Source: Taibaiella koreensis (GTDB lineage Bacteria; Bacteroidota; Bacteroidia; Chitinophagales; Chitinophagaceae). From it: a stretch of DNA of 64,000 nucleotides. Both the position numbers and the translations under genes were made by a program. Under the pieces are notes generated by a model. It had not been told where the DNA came from. It ran no database searches and saw only the letters and a program-made list of their open reading frames with translations. Numbering within the stretch: position 1 is the first letter of the stretch; each line of letters begins with the position of its first letter. The DNA lies in contig NZ_QVNU01000001.1 of NCBI RefSeq assembly GCF_003545715.1, forward strand, positions 1 to 64,000, read 5' to 3'. Below are positions 16,061 through 24,311 of the stretch, in pieces.

Positions 16061-17404
16061 ATGTCTCCTTCTCCAACAGAGCAGCAGCCCTCTGCCAAAA
16101 AGCTGCACCGGGCCTGGAGTATGTACGACTGGGCCAACTCGGCTTACAACCTCGTGATCACTTCCACGATATTCCCTGCCTATTATATTGCCATTACTAC
16201 TACTGAAGGCAAAGAGCAGGACTATGTTTCTTTTTTCGGCTGGCGCGTGATCAACAGCTCATTGCTGAATTACGCCCTGGCCCTGGCCTATCTTATCATT
16301 GCTTTTCTTTCGCCAGTGCTGTCTTCCATAGCCGACTACAAAGGCAATAAAAAGAAGTTCATGCAGCTCTTCTGCTACCTCGGTTCTGCGGCTTGCTGCG
16401 GCCTCTTCTTTTTCGAAAAAAACAATATAGAGCTGGGTATCATTTTATCTATACTGGCAGCCGTCGGCTATTGCGGCAGCCTGGTCTTTTACAATGCTTA
16501 CCTGCCCGAGATCGCTGCACCGGAAGACCAGGACCGGGTAAGCGCCCAGGGCTTTTCGTATGGCTATATCGGCAGTGTATTGCTGCAGATCATCTGCCTG
16601 GTTTTTGTATTTACCCTGTCGGATGGCGGCTTGTCGGCCCGTATCTCATTTCTCCTTGTTGGTCTCTGGTGGGTCGGTTTTTCCCAAATCACTTTCCGTA
16701 CGCTGCCGGTAAGGAAGGGCGCCGACAAGCGGCCCGGCCGCAGCCTGCTATCCAACGGCTTTCATGAGCTGGGAAAAGTATGGCAGCAGATCAAAACCAT
16801 GCCATTGCTCAAAACATTCCTCGCCGCTTTTTTCTTTTATAGCATGGGCGTACAGACGGTGATGCTGGCAGCAGCAGAGTTTGGCAAAAAAGAGATCTAT
16901 AAAATGGAGAATGGGGTAAAAGTGCCCATGGCAACCAGCGATCTTATCGTAACCATACTGCTGATCCAGCTGGTCGCTATCGGCGGTGCGATGCTGATGG
17001 CCCGGCTGAGCAAAATGATCGGGAATATAAAAGTGCTGATGCTTACCGTGCTGCTCTGGATCGCGATCTGCATCATCGCTTACTACACGCGGACAGCTAT
17101 GCAGTTTTACCTGCTGGCAGTCCTGGTAGGGTTGGTAATGGGTGGTATACAATCGCTCAGCCGCTCTACTTATTCCAAGCTGATGCCCGAAACGCAGGAC
17201 ACCGCTTCTTTTTTCAGCTTCTACGATGTAACCGAGAAGATCGCGATCGTTATCGGGATGTTCTCCTTTGGTTTCATCGAACACATCACGGGCAATATGC
17301 GCAATTCGATCTTTGCCCTCACCGTATTCTTTGTGTTGGGCTTCATCTTTTTGCTGCGCGCCGGCATTACCAACAAACAATCGGCAGCCTTAAAGCGTAT
17401 ATAG
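16061..17404 (+). CDS. UMF1/Atg22-type major facilitator transporter
   Basis: 447 residues with about 12 membrane segments. The signature near the start, YDWANSAYNLVITSTIFPAYY, is diagnostic of the UMF1 (Atg22-like) branch of MFS, as are the DQDRVSAQGFSYGYIGS and GLVMGGIQSLSRSTYSKLMP segments. It sits in the inner membrane. Yeast Atg22 exports amino acids from the vacuole; the substrate of bacterial members is mostly unknown. It lies between a sigma-54 regulator and a YdcF-like gene, all co-directional with gaps of 25 and 32 bases. Confidence 0.9.
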   Translation: MSPSPTEQQPSAKKLHRAWSMYDWANSAYNLVITSTIFPAYYIAITTTEGKEQDYVSFFGWRVINSSLLNYALALAYLIIAFLSPVLSSIADYKGNKKKFMQLFCYLGSAACCGLFFFEKNNIELGIILSILAAVGYCGSLVFYNAYLPEIAAPEDQDRVSAQGFSYGYIGSVLLQIICLVFVFTLSDGGLSARISFLLVGLWWVGFSQITFRTLPVRKGADKRPGRSLLSNGFHELGKVWQQIKTMPLLKTFLAAFFFYSMGVQTVMLAAAEFGKKEIYKMENGVKVPMATSDLIVTILLIQLVAIGGAMLMARLSKMIGNIKVLMLTVLLWIAICIIAYYTRTAMQFYLLAVLVGLVMGGIQSLSRSTYSKLMPETQDTASFFSFYDVTEKIAIVIGMFSFGFIEHITGNMRNSIFALTVFFVLGFIFLLRAGITNKQSAALKRI

Positions 17405-17436
17405 CATTGGAGCGTTCACTGCTAACAAATAGAAGC

Positions 17437-18132
17437 ATGAGGCAAAAAGGACGGAACTACAGGGTCTTATTTAGCCTGGCGGCAAGCTTGCTGCTGCTGG
17501 GCCAATGGCGTTGCGCCACACTGGAGAGCCCGCGGAAGGCTTACCATAAGGCTATAGCCCGGCAAGAGGTATACGATGCCCTCATCGTGCCGGGCGTACC
17601 TTTCGATAGTGTGACCTGGAGCAATACCATGCGGGCCCGTGTGCTGTGGAGCTGGCTTTTGTACCGTAATGGCCGCGTGAAGAATATTATCTATTCGGGG
17701 AGCGCTGTTTATTCTCCCTATTACGAGGCAAAGATCATGGGATTGTATGCGCAACAATTGGGTATACCGGCAGCGCATATTTACTACGATACGCTGGCCG
17801 AGCATAGCACAGAGAACGTTTACTATTCCTATGAGCTCGCCCGTAAGCTGGGATTCAAGTCGATTGCGCTGGGTACGGAATATGATCAGGCGATCCTGCT
17901 GAAACGTTTTATGTGTCACCGGTTTGGCACAAGGATCAAGATATTCCCTGTTTACGAGGCCATGCTTGACGGCGAAAAGATGCCGGAACCCGTCATTGAC
18001 CCGGCACCAGCCCGTAAACCGGGCTTCCGGTCGCTCCCCGACAGGGAAAGCTTTGGGCAACGACTGGGAGGAACTGCAGGGAGCAAAGTGCCCATCCCCA
18101 AACATAAACCCCGCCGGTTTCCGCCGCTTTGA
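17437..18132 (+). CDS. YdcF/SanA-like (DUF218) envelope protein
   Basis: 231 residues from the ATG (an in-frame TTG at 17407 is less likely). An N-terminal hydrophobic segment precedes the DUF218 fold: DALIVPGVPF, then RVLWSWLLYRNGRVKNIIYSG, EAKIMGLYAQQLGIP and TENVYYS, matching the YdcF/ElyC/SanA pattern (GxPx, SGG-like, E..M, T.EN). Proteins of this family are linked to envelope integrity and peptidoglycan or lipid carrier metabolism, but their chemistry is not settled. The C-terminal 45 residues are Pro/Arg-rich and basic. It is the third gene of the sigma-54 regulator operon. Confidence 0.8.
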   Translation: MRQKGRNYRVLFSLAASLLLLGQWRCATLESPRKAYHKAIARQEVYDALIVPGVPFDSVTWSNTMRARVLWSWLLYRNGRVKNIIYSGSAVYSPYYEAKIMGLYAQQLGIPAAHIYYDTLAEHSTENVYYSYELARKLGFKSIALGTEYDQAILLKRFMCHRFGTRIKIFPVYEAMLDGEKMPEPVIDPAPARKPGFRSLPDRESFGQRLGGTAGSKVPIPKHKPRRFPPL

Positions 18133-18250
18133 CCCTTTACCAGTGTAGGAGAAACGGCGCTATACGGGTCCGGCTGTTCATTTTTGCGTATTACATAGTA
18201 ACTTCGCCCTACAATTTCAGATTTATTCACTTAAAATACCTGATGAAACA

Positions 18251-19189
18251 ATGAAAGTAACTGTAGTAGGCGCCGGTGCCGTGGGCGCTACCTGTGCCGA
18301 CAATATCGCACGCAGGGAACTGGCTGAAGAGCTGGTATTGCTGGATATTAAAGAAGGATTTGCTGAAGGCAAAGCCCAGGACATGATGCAGACTGCTGCG
18401 CTGCTGGGGTTTGATACCAAGATCTCCGGCACTACTGCCGATTACAGCAAAACTGCCGGTTCCGATGTCGTGGTGATCACTTCCGGTCTTCCCCGTAAGC
18501 CGGGCATGACCCGTGAGGAGCTGATAGGAACCAATGCCCGTATTGTTGAAGATGTAACTAAAAATATACTCCAGCATTCGCCCAATGCCATTATCGTCGT
18601 GATCTCCAATCCCATGGACACCATGACTTACCTGGCCCTGAAGAGCAGCGGCCTGCCCAAAAACCGTATTATCGGTATGGGCGGCGCCCTCGACAGCGCA
18701 CGCTTTAAGTATCAGCTGAGCCAGCGTTTGGGAGCGAGTCCTTCCGATCTGAATGCCGTAGTGATCGGCGGTCACGGTGATACTACCATGATCCCCCTGA
18801 TCCAATACGCTACCTGGAACAGTGTTCCGGTAACGCACTTCCTGAACGAAGAAGAGCAAAAGCAGATCGTTGCCGATACAATGGTTGGTGGCGCTACGCT
18901 TACCAAACTGTTGGGCACCTCTGCCTGGTATGCACCCGGAGTTGCCGGAGCTGCCGTAGTAGAAGCGATCGTACGCGATCAGAAAAAGCTGATCCCCTCC
19001 TGCGTGTACCTCGAAGGTGAATATGGCCAGTCCGATATCTGCCTGGGTGTTCCTGTAGTGATCGGCCGCAACGGATGGGAAAAGATCGTAGACTACAAGC
19101 TTAACGAAGAAGAGCAGGCGCTGTTCAACAAATCTGCTGAAGCAGTACGCAGCATGAACGATGTGCTGAACGCTCCTGCCGGTGCTTAA
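18251..19189 (+). CDS. mdh: Malate dehydrogenase (LDH-like)
   Basis: 312 residues. The Rossmann loop is GAGAVGA, followed by D in LLDIKEG (NAD preference). The substrate loop GLPRKPGM carries the Arg that binds malate. Also visible are ISNPMD, the GxGGxLDSAR segment (here GMGGALDSAR) and the catalytic His in IGGHGDT near 175. The enzyme oxidises malate to oxaloacetate in the TCA cycle. It stands alone, ending in a strong bidirectional terminator. Confidence 0.95.
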   Translation: MKVTVVGAGAVGATCADNIARRELAEELVLLDIKEGFAEGKAQDMMQTAALLGFDTKISGTTADYSKTAGSDVVVITSGLPRKPGMTREELIGTNARIVEDVTKNILQHSPNAIIVVISNPMDTMTYLALKSSGLPKNRIIGMGGALDSARFKYQLSQRLGASPSDLNAVVIGGHGDTTMIPLIQYATWNSVPVTHFLNEEEQKQIVADTMVGGATLTKLLGTSAWYAPGVAGAAVVEAIVRDQKKLIPSCVYLEGEYGQSDICLGVPVVIGRNGWEKIVDYKLNEEEQALFNKSAEAVRSMNDVLNAPAGA

Positions 19190-19211
19190 GGCAACGACAT
19201 TATTGTGATAA

Positions 19212-19248
19212 GAAAAACCGGGACTTCAGATGAAGTCCCGGTTTTTTT
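19212..19248. terminator. Bidirectional terminator between mdh and a T9SS protein gene
   Basis: A perfect 13-bp stem AACCGGGACTTCA / TGAAGTCCCGGTT with a GA turn, A-run before and T-run after. It can serve mdh on plus and the convergent gene on minus. Confidence 0.93.
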
Positions 19249-19262
19249 ATAAGATATGCCTG

Positions 19263-21296
19263 CTACCGGATAAGGGTAAGGTCTCCTTTCAGCCTGATCT
19301 CACCCTGGGCAGGATCGGAGGGCCAGGCCTGCAATACATAGAAGTAAGCACCGCTTTCGGCCGGGCTGCCATTATAAAAGCCGTCCCAGCTGTTGGCTAC
19401 CGATAAGGTCGTAAACACGAGCTCTCCCCAGCGGTTAAAGATCTGCAGCTTATACTTATCTGCCGGACAGGTTTGTTTGATATTGAACTGATCGTTTTTG
19501 CCATCGCCATTGGGGGAAAAGGCATTGGGTATAAAGAAACAGTAATTGCATTTGACATAGCTGATCTGCACGCCTGCTTCTGTGCTGCCACATTTGTTGA
19601 TCGCTGTAAGGCTGTACCGGCCGGGTTGGGTTACTTTAATGCAGCAAGTGGTATCGCCCGTGCTCCAGAGGTATTGTACATTGTCCTGCAGCGTGGTTTC
19701 CAGCATCAGCGGCATCCCTACGCACAAAGTGGTATCGCCGCGTAATGTTACTTCAGGCAGGGGCACCGAGCCTACATGTACGATAACATTGGTACCGCAA
19801 CCTTCGGCATTGCGGATATAGACCTTATATGTGCCGGGCTTAATGCTCTTAAGCGTATCGCCGTTAGTGCTGTTGATTGTGCGAACGGTATTGCCCTCGC
19901 TGTCGACCCAGCGGTAGTTATAATCCAACACCACATTGGACTGTGGAACAGCCCAGGCTTTGCCGTTGCTGCCGTTGTTGCAAGCCGAATCAGCGCCTCC
20001 GGCAAACTTATTGATATGGGGTATAATTTTTATGGTATAGGCTACCGTCTTTGTCGTCACGAGCGGGCATCCGTCATCGGTATAGGTTGCATAGAAAATA
20101 TAATTGCCCGGCGCCGCGTCGTTCACATTCCAGGTGAAATGCACTGTCGGGTTGGGTGTTCCATTGCCGGATATTGCCATCGAAGCCCCTGCCGGTAAAT
20201 TGCTGTAGGTAACGGTTGTATTGTCCCCGTTGGGATCTGTCGCACGGATATCGAAGGCAATATTGGCGGTCTGTCCTTCACAAACACTGAGCTGCAGATT
20301 TTCAGCATCGTTAACGGTAATGTTGGCATTTTCGATGCCCGATACCGGCGTTAAAGTAGCATCGTTATTGCAATTGTCCAGGATGATAAAAGTCATCTCC
20401 CTCATGGTGCTGCCGACCATAACACCGTTCCTGTATTCCTCAACCAGGTTGGTGACAAGGCAATTCTTAACTTCATTCGGCGTAAAGTTCATCTGTCCGT
20501 TGGTCGTATTGAAATTAAACGCATTGGGCAAGGTGGGCAGCGGCCTGATCGCCGTGAACGGAGCAATATAATCAATAACGGTAAACTCCGATGTCTTGGC
20601 CGGGATAAGGCTGAACTGCAGCAGATCGTTGTCGCCATCGGCTGCTCCCAGGCTATAGGTCGACGCCTTATTCAGGCAGAAAAATGGCGTAGGGAGCGAA
20701 GTAAAGATGGTAGAATTGTTAGGCCCTGTTGTATTATTCAGCGTGGCTTCCAGGTACATAATGGAGGCGCCGGAGGTGTTGGGATCCACGATCACAGCAT
20801 TCTGGATAATAAAGCTTCGCCCCGCAGAGGTTTGAAAAGAGCCGTCGGTAATGGATCCGTCGAACACAAAACGCCAGTCGGCCGCAGGATTGCCCAACGT
20901 AAAATTGCCGTCGTATACAAACTTTTTGATCCCGGGAAGCGGGTTGTTGATATTGCTGCAGGCCGTATTGCCAGCCTCGTCGGGGCAAACCGGAGTAATC
21001 TCGATATTGCTTTCGGCAGTATTATAGCTTAGCCTCAGCTGTCCGGTTTGGGTACTCCCTCTGAATAGCTTCACCAACGGATTGGCGCCTGGTAAAGCGC
21101 TGAAGGCGACATTAGCGCCGGTATTGGAAGAACAGTCCCCGATGAGCACCAGCGTCACTTTATAGGTCTCGGCGCTACCATTGGTCGAAACCAGGCTATA
21201 GCGAAGCTCCCCGCCCAACAGGTGATTGGCCGAGGCTTCATGAAAAGAACCCAACAACAGCAGGGGTACCAGGAAAAGGAAAATCGCTTTCATCAA
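19263..21296 (-). CDS. T9SS type B secreted protein
   Basis: 677 residues. The signal peptide ends ...HEASA; the mature start NHLLGGELRYS is common among Bacteroidota gliding-associated proteins. The middle is beta-rich with Ig/cadherin-like repeats (ATDPNGDNTTVTYSNLPAGASM) and several Cys pairs. The last 90 residues are a type B sorting domain: PNAFSPNGDGKNDQF, IFNRWGELVF, SWDGFYNG, ending KGDLTLIR, almost the same end as the protein at 7361-10729. It is expected to be exported by T9SS to the cell surface or medium. Ligand unknown. Confidence 0.88.
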   Translation of the reverse strand: MMKAIFLFLVPLLLLGSFHEASANHLLGGELRYSLVSTNGSAETYKVTLVLIGDCSSNTGANVAFSALPGANPLVKLFRGSTQTGQLRLSYNTAESNIEITPVCPDEAGNTACSNINNPLPGIKKFVYDGNFTLGNPAADWRFVFDGSITDGSFQTSAGRSFIIQNAVIVDPNTSGASIMYLEATLNNTTGPNNSTIFTSLPTPFFCLNKASTYSLGAADGDNDLLQFSLIPAKTSEFTVIDYIAPFTAIRPLPTLPNAFNFNTTNGQMNFTPNEVKNCLVTNLVEEYRNGVMVGSTMREMTFIILDNCNNDATLTPVSGIENANITVNDAENLQLSVCEGQTANIAFDIRATDPNGDNTTVTYSNLPAGASMAISGNGTPNPTVHFTWNVNDAAPGNYIFYATYTDDGCPLVTTKTVAYTIKIIPHINKFAGGADSACNNGSNGKAWAVPQSNVVLDYNYRWVDSEGNTVRTINSTNGDTLKSIKPGTYKVYIRNAEGCGTNVIVHVGSVPLPEVTLRGDTTLCVGMPLMLETTLQDNVQYLWSTGDTTCCIKVTQPGRYSLTAINKCGSTEAGVQISYVKCNYCFFIPNAFSPNGDGKNDQFNIKQTCPADKYKLQIFNRWGELVFTTLSVANSWDGFYNGSPAESGAYFYVLQAWPSDPAQGEIRLKGDLTLIR

Positions 21297-21345
21297 AGGA
21301 ATATCATCTAAATTTCAAACAATTTACAGAAGCGCAGGAAAACAT

Positions 21346-23031
21346 TTATACTTTAAGCACAGATTGGTAGTCTTTGCTATTGGACAGCAGCAACAAGGCT
21401 TTTTTCAGATCCTCATCATCTCTTTTCAACTTGTTGATCACCCGGCCGCGTTGATAATAATAACGGCTTACGATCTCGTTGGCCAATAATTGCATCACTT
21501 CCTGCCGGTTCTTGATCAGGTCTTGTTTCTTATCATGAAACAGCTTTGCCGCCAGGGCATTATACTCGCCCTTTACATTGTCAAAATACTTTTCTTTTTC
21601 AGCAGTCTCCTTGAGGCCGGCCAGCAATTGCTCGCTCTCCGTCTTGTAGGAGTAATCTTTATCACTCAGCCATTTTTCGAAATCGTTGAAATCGCTTTCG
21701 CTAAGGGCAAAATCGGCGGCGGGAGCAATAGTGGGATGGTTATAATAGTATTTGGTAGCATACTCGAATATATAGTTCTTGGTGAGCAGCGTAATGGCAA
21801 GTGGGCTCAGGTTTTCATCTTCGATCTTGACATCAGGCTCTATACCGCCGCCGTCGTACACAACCCGTCCCATTTTGGTCTTGAACATTTTCTTCAGCGA
21901 ATCCGGTACAGAAGACACGCTTCCGTCATCGTTGCGATGGGAGTAATCCAGCGCTTGTATGCATCGTCCCGAGGGGGTATAATATTTGGCCGTCGTCACT
22001 TTCAGACGGGTATTGTAGCCAAGGGAACGTACATTTTGCACCAGGCCTTTGCCAAAAGAGCGGGTACCCACAATAACACCGCGGTCCAGGTCCTGGGTGG
22101 TGCCGGCTACAATCTCCGAAGCCGAAGCCGATCCGTGGTTCATCAGCACGGTGAGCGGAATATTGAGGTCCCAGGGCATGCCGTTGGTCTTGAACTGCTT
22201 GTCCCATTCTTTATTCTTACCCTTGGTGCTCACCACCAGTTGTCCCTTGTCGATAAACAGGTTGCACACATTAACTGCTTCATCCAGCAGGCCGCCGGGG
22301 TTCCCTCTCAGGTCAAGCACGACGCCTTTAAGCTCAGGCTGTGCCTTTTTAAGACTATCCAGCGCATTACGTACATCGCGGGCACAGTTGGGCGTAAATT
22401 GAGACAGGCAAACGTAGGCAATATTGTTACCACTACCCAGAAGGCACGAATAGGGTACGCTGGAGATTTTGATCTCCTCCCGCATAATGGATTTACTATC
22501 CTCTTTCTGGGTAATGGGGTTGCGAACCACCATGGTGAGCTTGCTGCCGGGTGCGCCCCGCATCAGCAAGCCTATATCGTCCGAATCCTTGCCTTTCACC
22601 TTCTGACCGTCGATCGATACGATGATATCGCCTGCCTTGATGCCGGCCCGGGCTACCGGCCCGTTCTCATACAGCTCGGCGATCACGATATTGCCATCGA
22701 TCACGCGGGTAGCCACACCCACACCGCTATACTTGCCGGTTGTCTGCAGCTCATAATCTTCCGCTTCGGCCTCGGTAATGAGGTTGGTATAGGGGTCCAG
22801 GTCATTCAACATGGCGTCTACACCGGTTTTTACCATTTTTCCGGGTTCTATCGGATCTACATAATATTGGTTCAGCTCCTTGAATACATTGGAGTAGATC
22901 TCCAGGTTTTTGGATATTTCAAAGTATTTATCGGTCTCATTATCCTGTGCAGCAGCATTCAGCTGGAGCAAGCACAAAGCTGTGGCCATAGCGCTGCCGA
23001 TCCTGCCTGAATATCTTTTAACGTATTTCAT
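21346..23031 (-). CDS. ctpA: C-terminal processing peptidase (S41 family)
   Basis: 561 residues with an N-terminal signal/anchor. A PDZ domain (about 95-180: YSGVGVATR, GIKAGDIIVSIDGQ) precedes the S41 protease domain. The catalytic Ser lies in GSASASEI (near 301) and the Lys in SFGKGLVQ (near 327); LDLRGNPGG is the substrate-cradle motif. Such periplasmic proteases trim C-terminal tails of exported proteins and peptidoglycan hydrolases. The extended C-terminus (about 420-561, helical, charged) is usual in Bacteroidota members. It lies 49 bases upstream of the T9SS protein gene on the same strand and may share a transcript. Confidence 0.92.
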   Translation of the reverse strand: MKYVKRYSGRIGSAMATALCLLQLNAAAQDNETDKYFEISKNLEIYSNVFKELNQYYVDPIEPGKMVKTGVDAMLNDLDPYTNLITEAEAEDYELQTTGKYSGVGVATRVIDGNIVIAELYENGPVARAGIKAGDIIVSIDGQKVKGKDSDDIGLLMRGAPGSKLTMVVRNPITQKEDSKSIMREEIKISSVPYSCLLGSGNNIAYVCLSQFTPNCARDVRNALDSLKKAQPELKGVVLDLRGNPGGLLDEAVNVCNLFIDKGQLVVSTKGKNKEWDKQFKTNGMPWDLNIPLTVLMNHGSASASEIVAGTTQDLDRGVIVGTRSFGKGLVQNVRSLGYNTRLKVTTAKYYTPSGRCIQALDYSHRNDDGSVSSVPDSLKKMFKTKMGRVVYDGGGIEPDVKIEDENLSPLAITLLTKNYIFEYATKYYYNHPTIAPAADFALSESDFNDFEKWLSDKDYSYKTESEQLLAGLKETAEKEKYFDNVKGEYNALAAKLFHDKKQDLIKNRQEVMQLLANEIVSRYYYQRGRVINKLKRDDEDLKKALLLLSNSKDYQSVLKV

Positions 23032-23252
23032 CTGATTTTGCTTGATAAACTAGCAAATTAGCGATTTTTAACCAATTCCCTTTTGCCGCCATGATCTGAT
23101 AAGCTGGTCTTAACAATAGACAAACCGTATACAGGAACATACTATATCAGACACCCTTTCCTGGCAAATCGAAGGGGAAAACCTGGTAAAAAAAGTGTTT
23201 TAAATAAATCGAGGCGCGAATAGCGGTCAGATTGCCGATTTTTGCACTCTAA

Positions 23253-23260
23253 TTCATTTG
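23253..23260 (+). promoter_or_regulatory. Possible -7 element TTCATTTG before the NadR-like kinase
   Basis: TTCATTTG differs from TAnnTTTG at one base. Its G lies five bases before the proposed TTG start codon, the same offset as at holB and pnuC. Confidence 0.4.
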
Positions 23261-23264
23261 TCAT

Positions 23265-23795
23265 TTGCAGGAAAATACCGTTAAAAAGATCGTGATCATC
23301 GGCCCCGAATCTACCGGGAAGAGCACGCTTACCCGGCAGCTTGCTGCCAGCTATCACACTTCTTTTGCCGATGAATATGCCCGGTCGTACCTGGAATCCC
23401 TGGACCGGCCTTATGTACAGGCCGATCTGCCCCTGATCGCAGCAGGCCAACTGGCCCTGGAAGAGCAGGCGATCGCCACCGCCGGCAACGGAATGACTTT
23501 TCTGGATACCGATCTGTATGTGATCAAAGTGTGGAGCGAAAACAAATATGGTGTATGCGATCCTTCGGTGCTGGAGCAGATCGCCCGTCGCCGCTACGAT
23601 CTTTATCTCCTTACCGATATCGATATGACCTGGGAAGACGATCCGTTGAGGGAGCACGGAACGCCCGAAATGCGGCAATATTTTTTCAATATCTATCTCG
23701 ACCTGGTACAACGCTCCGGCACACCATTTGCCATTATCAGCGGCAATGTGACCCAACGCCTGCAGCGTGCCACTAACATCGTAAACATGCTGTAG
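23265..23795 (+). CDS. NadR-like nicotinamide riboside kinase (AAA ATPase)
   Basis: 176 residues. A P-loop IIGPESTGKST lies at residues 12-22. The segment DEYARSYLE and the later FLDTDLYVIKVWSENKYG and YLLTDIDMTWEDDPLREHG are typical of the kinase half of NadR (ribosylnicotinamide kinase), which makes NMN from nicotinamide riboside. No adenylyltransferase or HTH part is present, so this is the stand-alone kinase form. The start is unusual: no ATG fits, and TTG at 23265 is the only codon leaving a complete first strand. The transporter that would feed it, PnuC, is at 55433. Confidence 0.82.
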   Translation: MQENTVKKIVIIGPESTGKSTLTRQLAASYHTSFADEYARSYLESLDRPYVQADLPLIAAGQLALEEQAIATAGNGMTFLDTDLYVIKVWSENKYGVCDPSVLEQIARRRYDLYLLTDIDMTWEDDPLREHGTPEMRQYFFNIYLDLVQRSGTPFAIISGNVTQRLQRATNIVNML

Positions 23796-23799
23796 CCCG

Positions 23800-24234
23800 C
23801 TACACCAGCAGCTTTTCCATTGTACGATGCGGCAGGCCTATCTCTGTAAAGGGATCGCCGGTTACCTCGTAACCCAGCCTTTGGTAAAAAGGCACAGCGG
23901 TTTCCCTGGCATGGAGCAGTATGCGATGCTTACCCACCTGCACGGCATACAGATCGGCAGCATTGATCAGCTGCGTACCTACACCTTTTCCCTGAAGCGT
24001 GGCATCGACCGCCATTTGCCGTAGCTTGAAAGTCTCTGCATCGTATTGCTGCAGCAGCACACAGCCCTTTACTTCATGATCTTCTTCATATACAAAGATG
24101 ATCTGCTCCTGCTCGGCGGCCAGATCATCGTTGCGGATATCGAGGCCCAGCGGCGCGCGCAGCACTCTTTGCCTCAGGTCGATCACCTGGTTGTACAAAG
24201 AATGCTCGGTAGTAATGATATAAACAGAGTGCAT
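23800..24234 (-). CDS. GNAT-family N-acetyltransferase
   Basis: 144 residues starting at MHSVYII; a longer frame upstream has no support and would overlap a terminator. The fold is ElaA/YjcF-like: LRQRVLRAPLG in the N-terminal arm, LRQMAVDATLQGKGVGTQLI as the acetyl-CoA-binding Q/RxxGxG/A motif, and ARETAVPFYQRLGYEVTGDPFTEIGLPH as the C-terminal acetyltransferase signature. The substrate is unknown. It converges on the NadR-like kinase with a 4-base gap. Confidence 0.88.
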   Translation of the reverse strand: MHSVYIITTEHSLYNQVIDLRQRVLRAPLGLDIRNDDLAAEQEQIIFVYEEDHEVKGCVLLQQYDAETFKLRQMAVDATLQGKGVGTQLINAADLYAVQVGKHRILLHARETAVPFYQRLGYEVTGDPFTEIGLPHRTMEKLLV

Positions 24235-24256
24235 AGGCAAATGATTGCGGGTGCAA

Positions 24257-24297
24257 AATAAAATAACCACCGCGTATTCCGGTGGTTATTTTATTGG
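24257..24297 (-). terminator. Terminator of the T9SS nuclease-like gene
   Basis: AATAACCACCG pairs with CGGTGGTTATT across a 7-base loop, and the flanks continue to pair as A/T. It lies 15 bases after the 3' end of the gene ending at 24312. Confidence 0.85.
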
Positions 24298-24311
24298 AAA
24301 CCTTGTATGCC

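Noticed and set aside
21490-23010. 506-codon open frame on plus opposite the S41 protease gene
   Set aside because: The minus-strand protease has all family motifs. The plus frame has no recognisable domain and no promoter.
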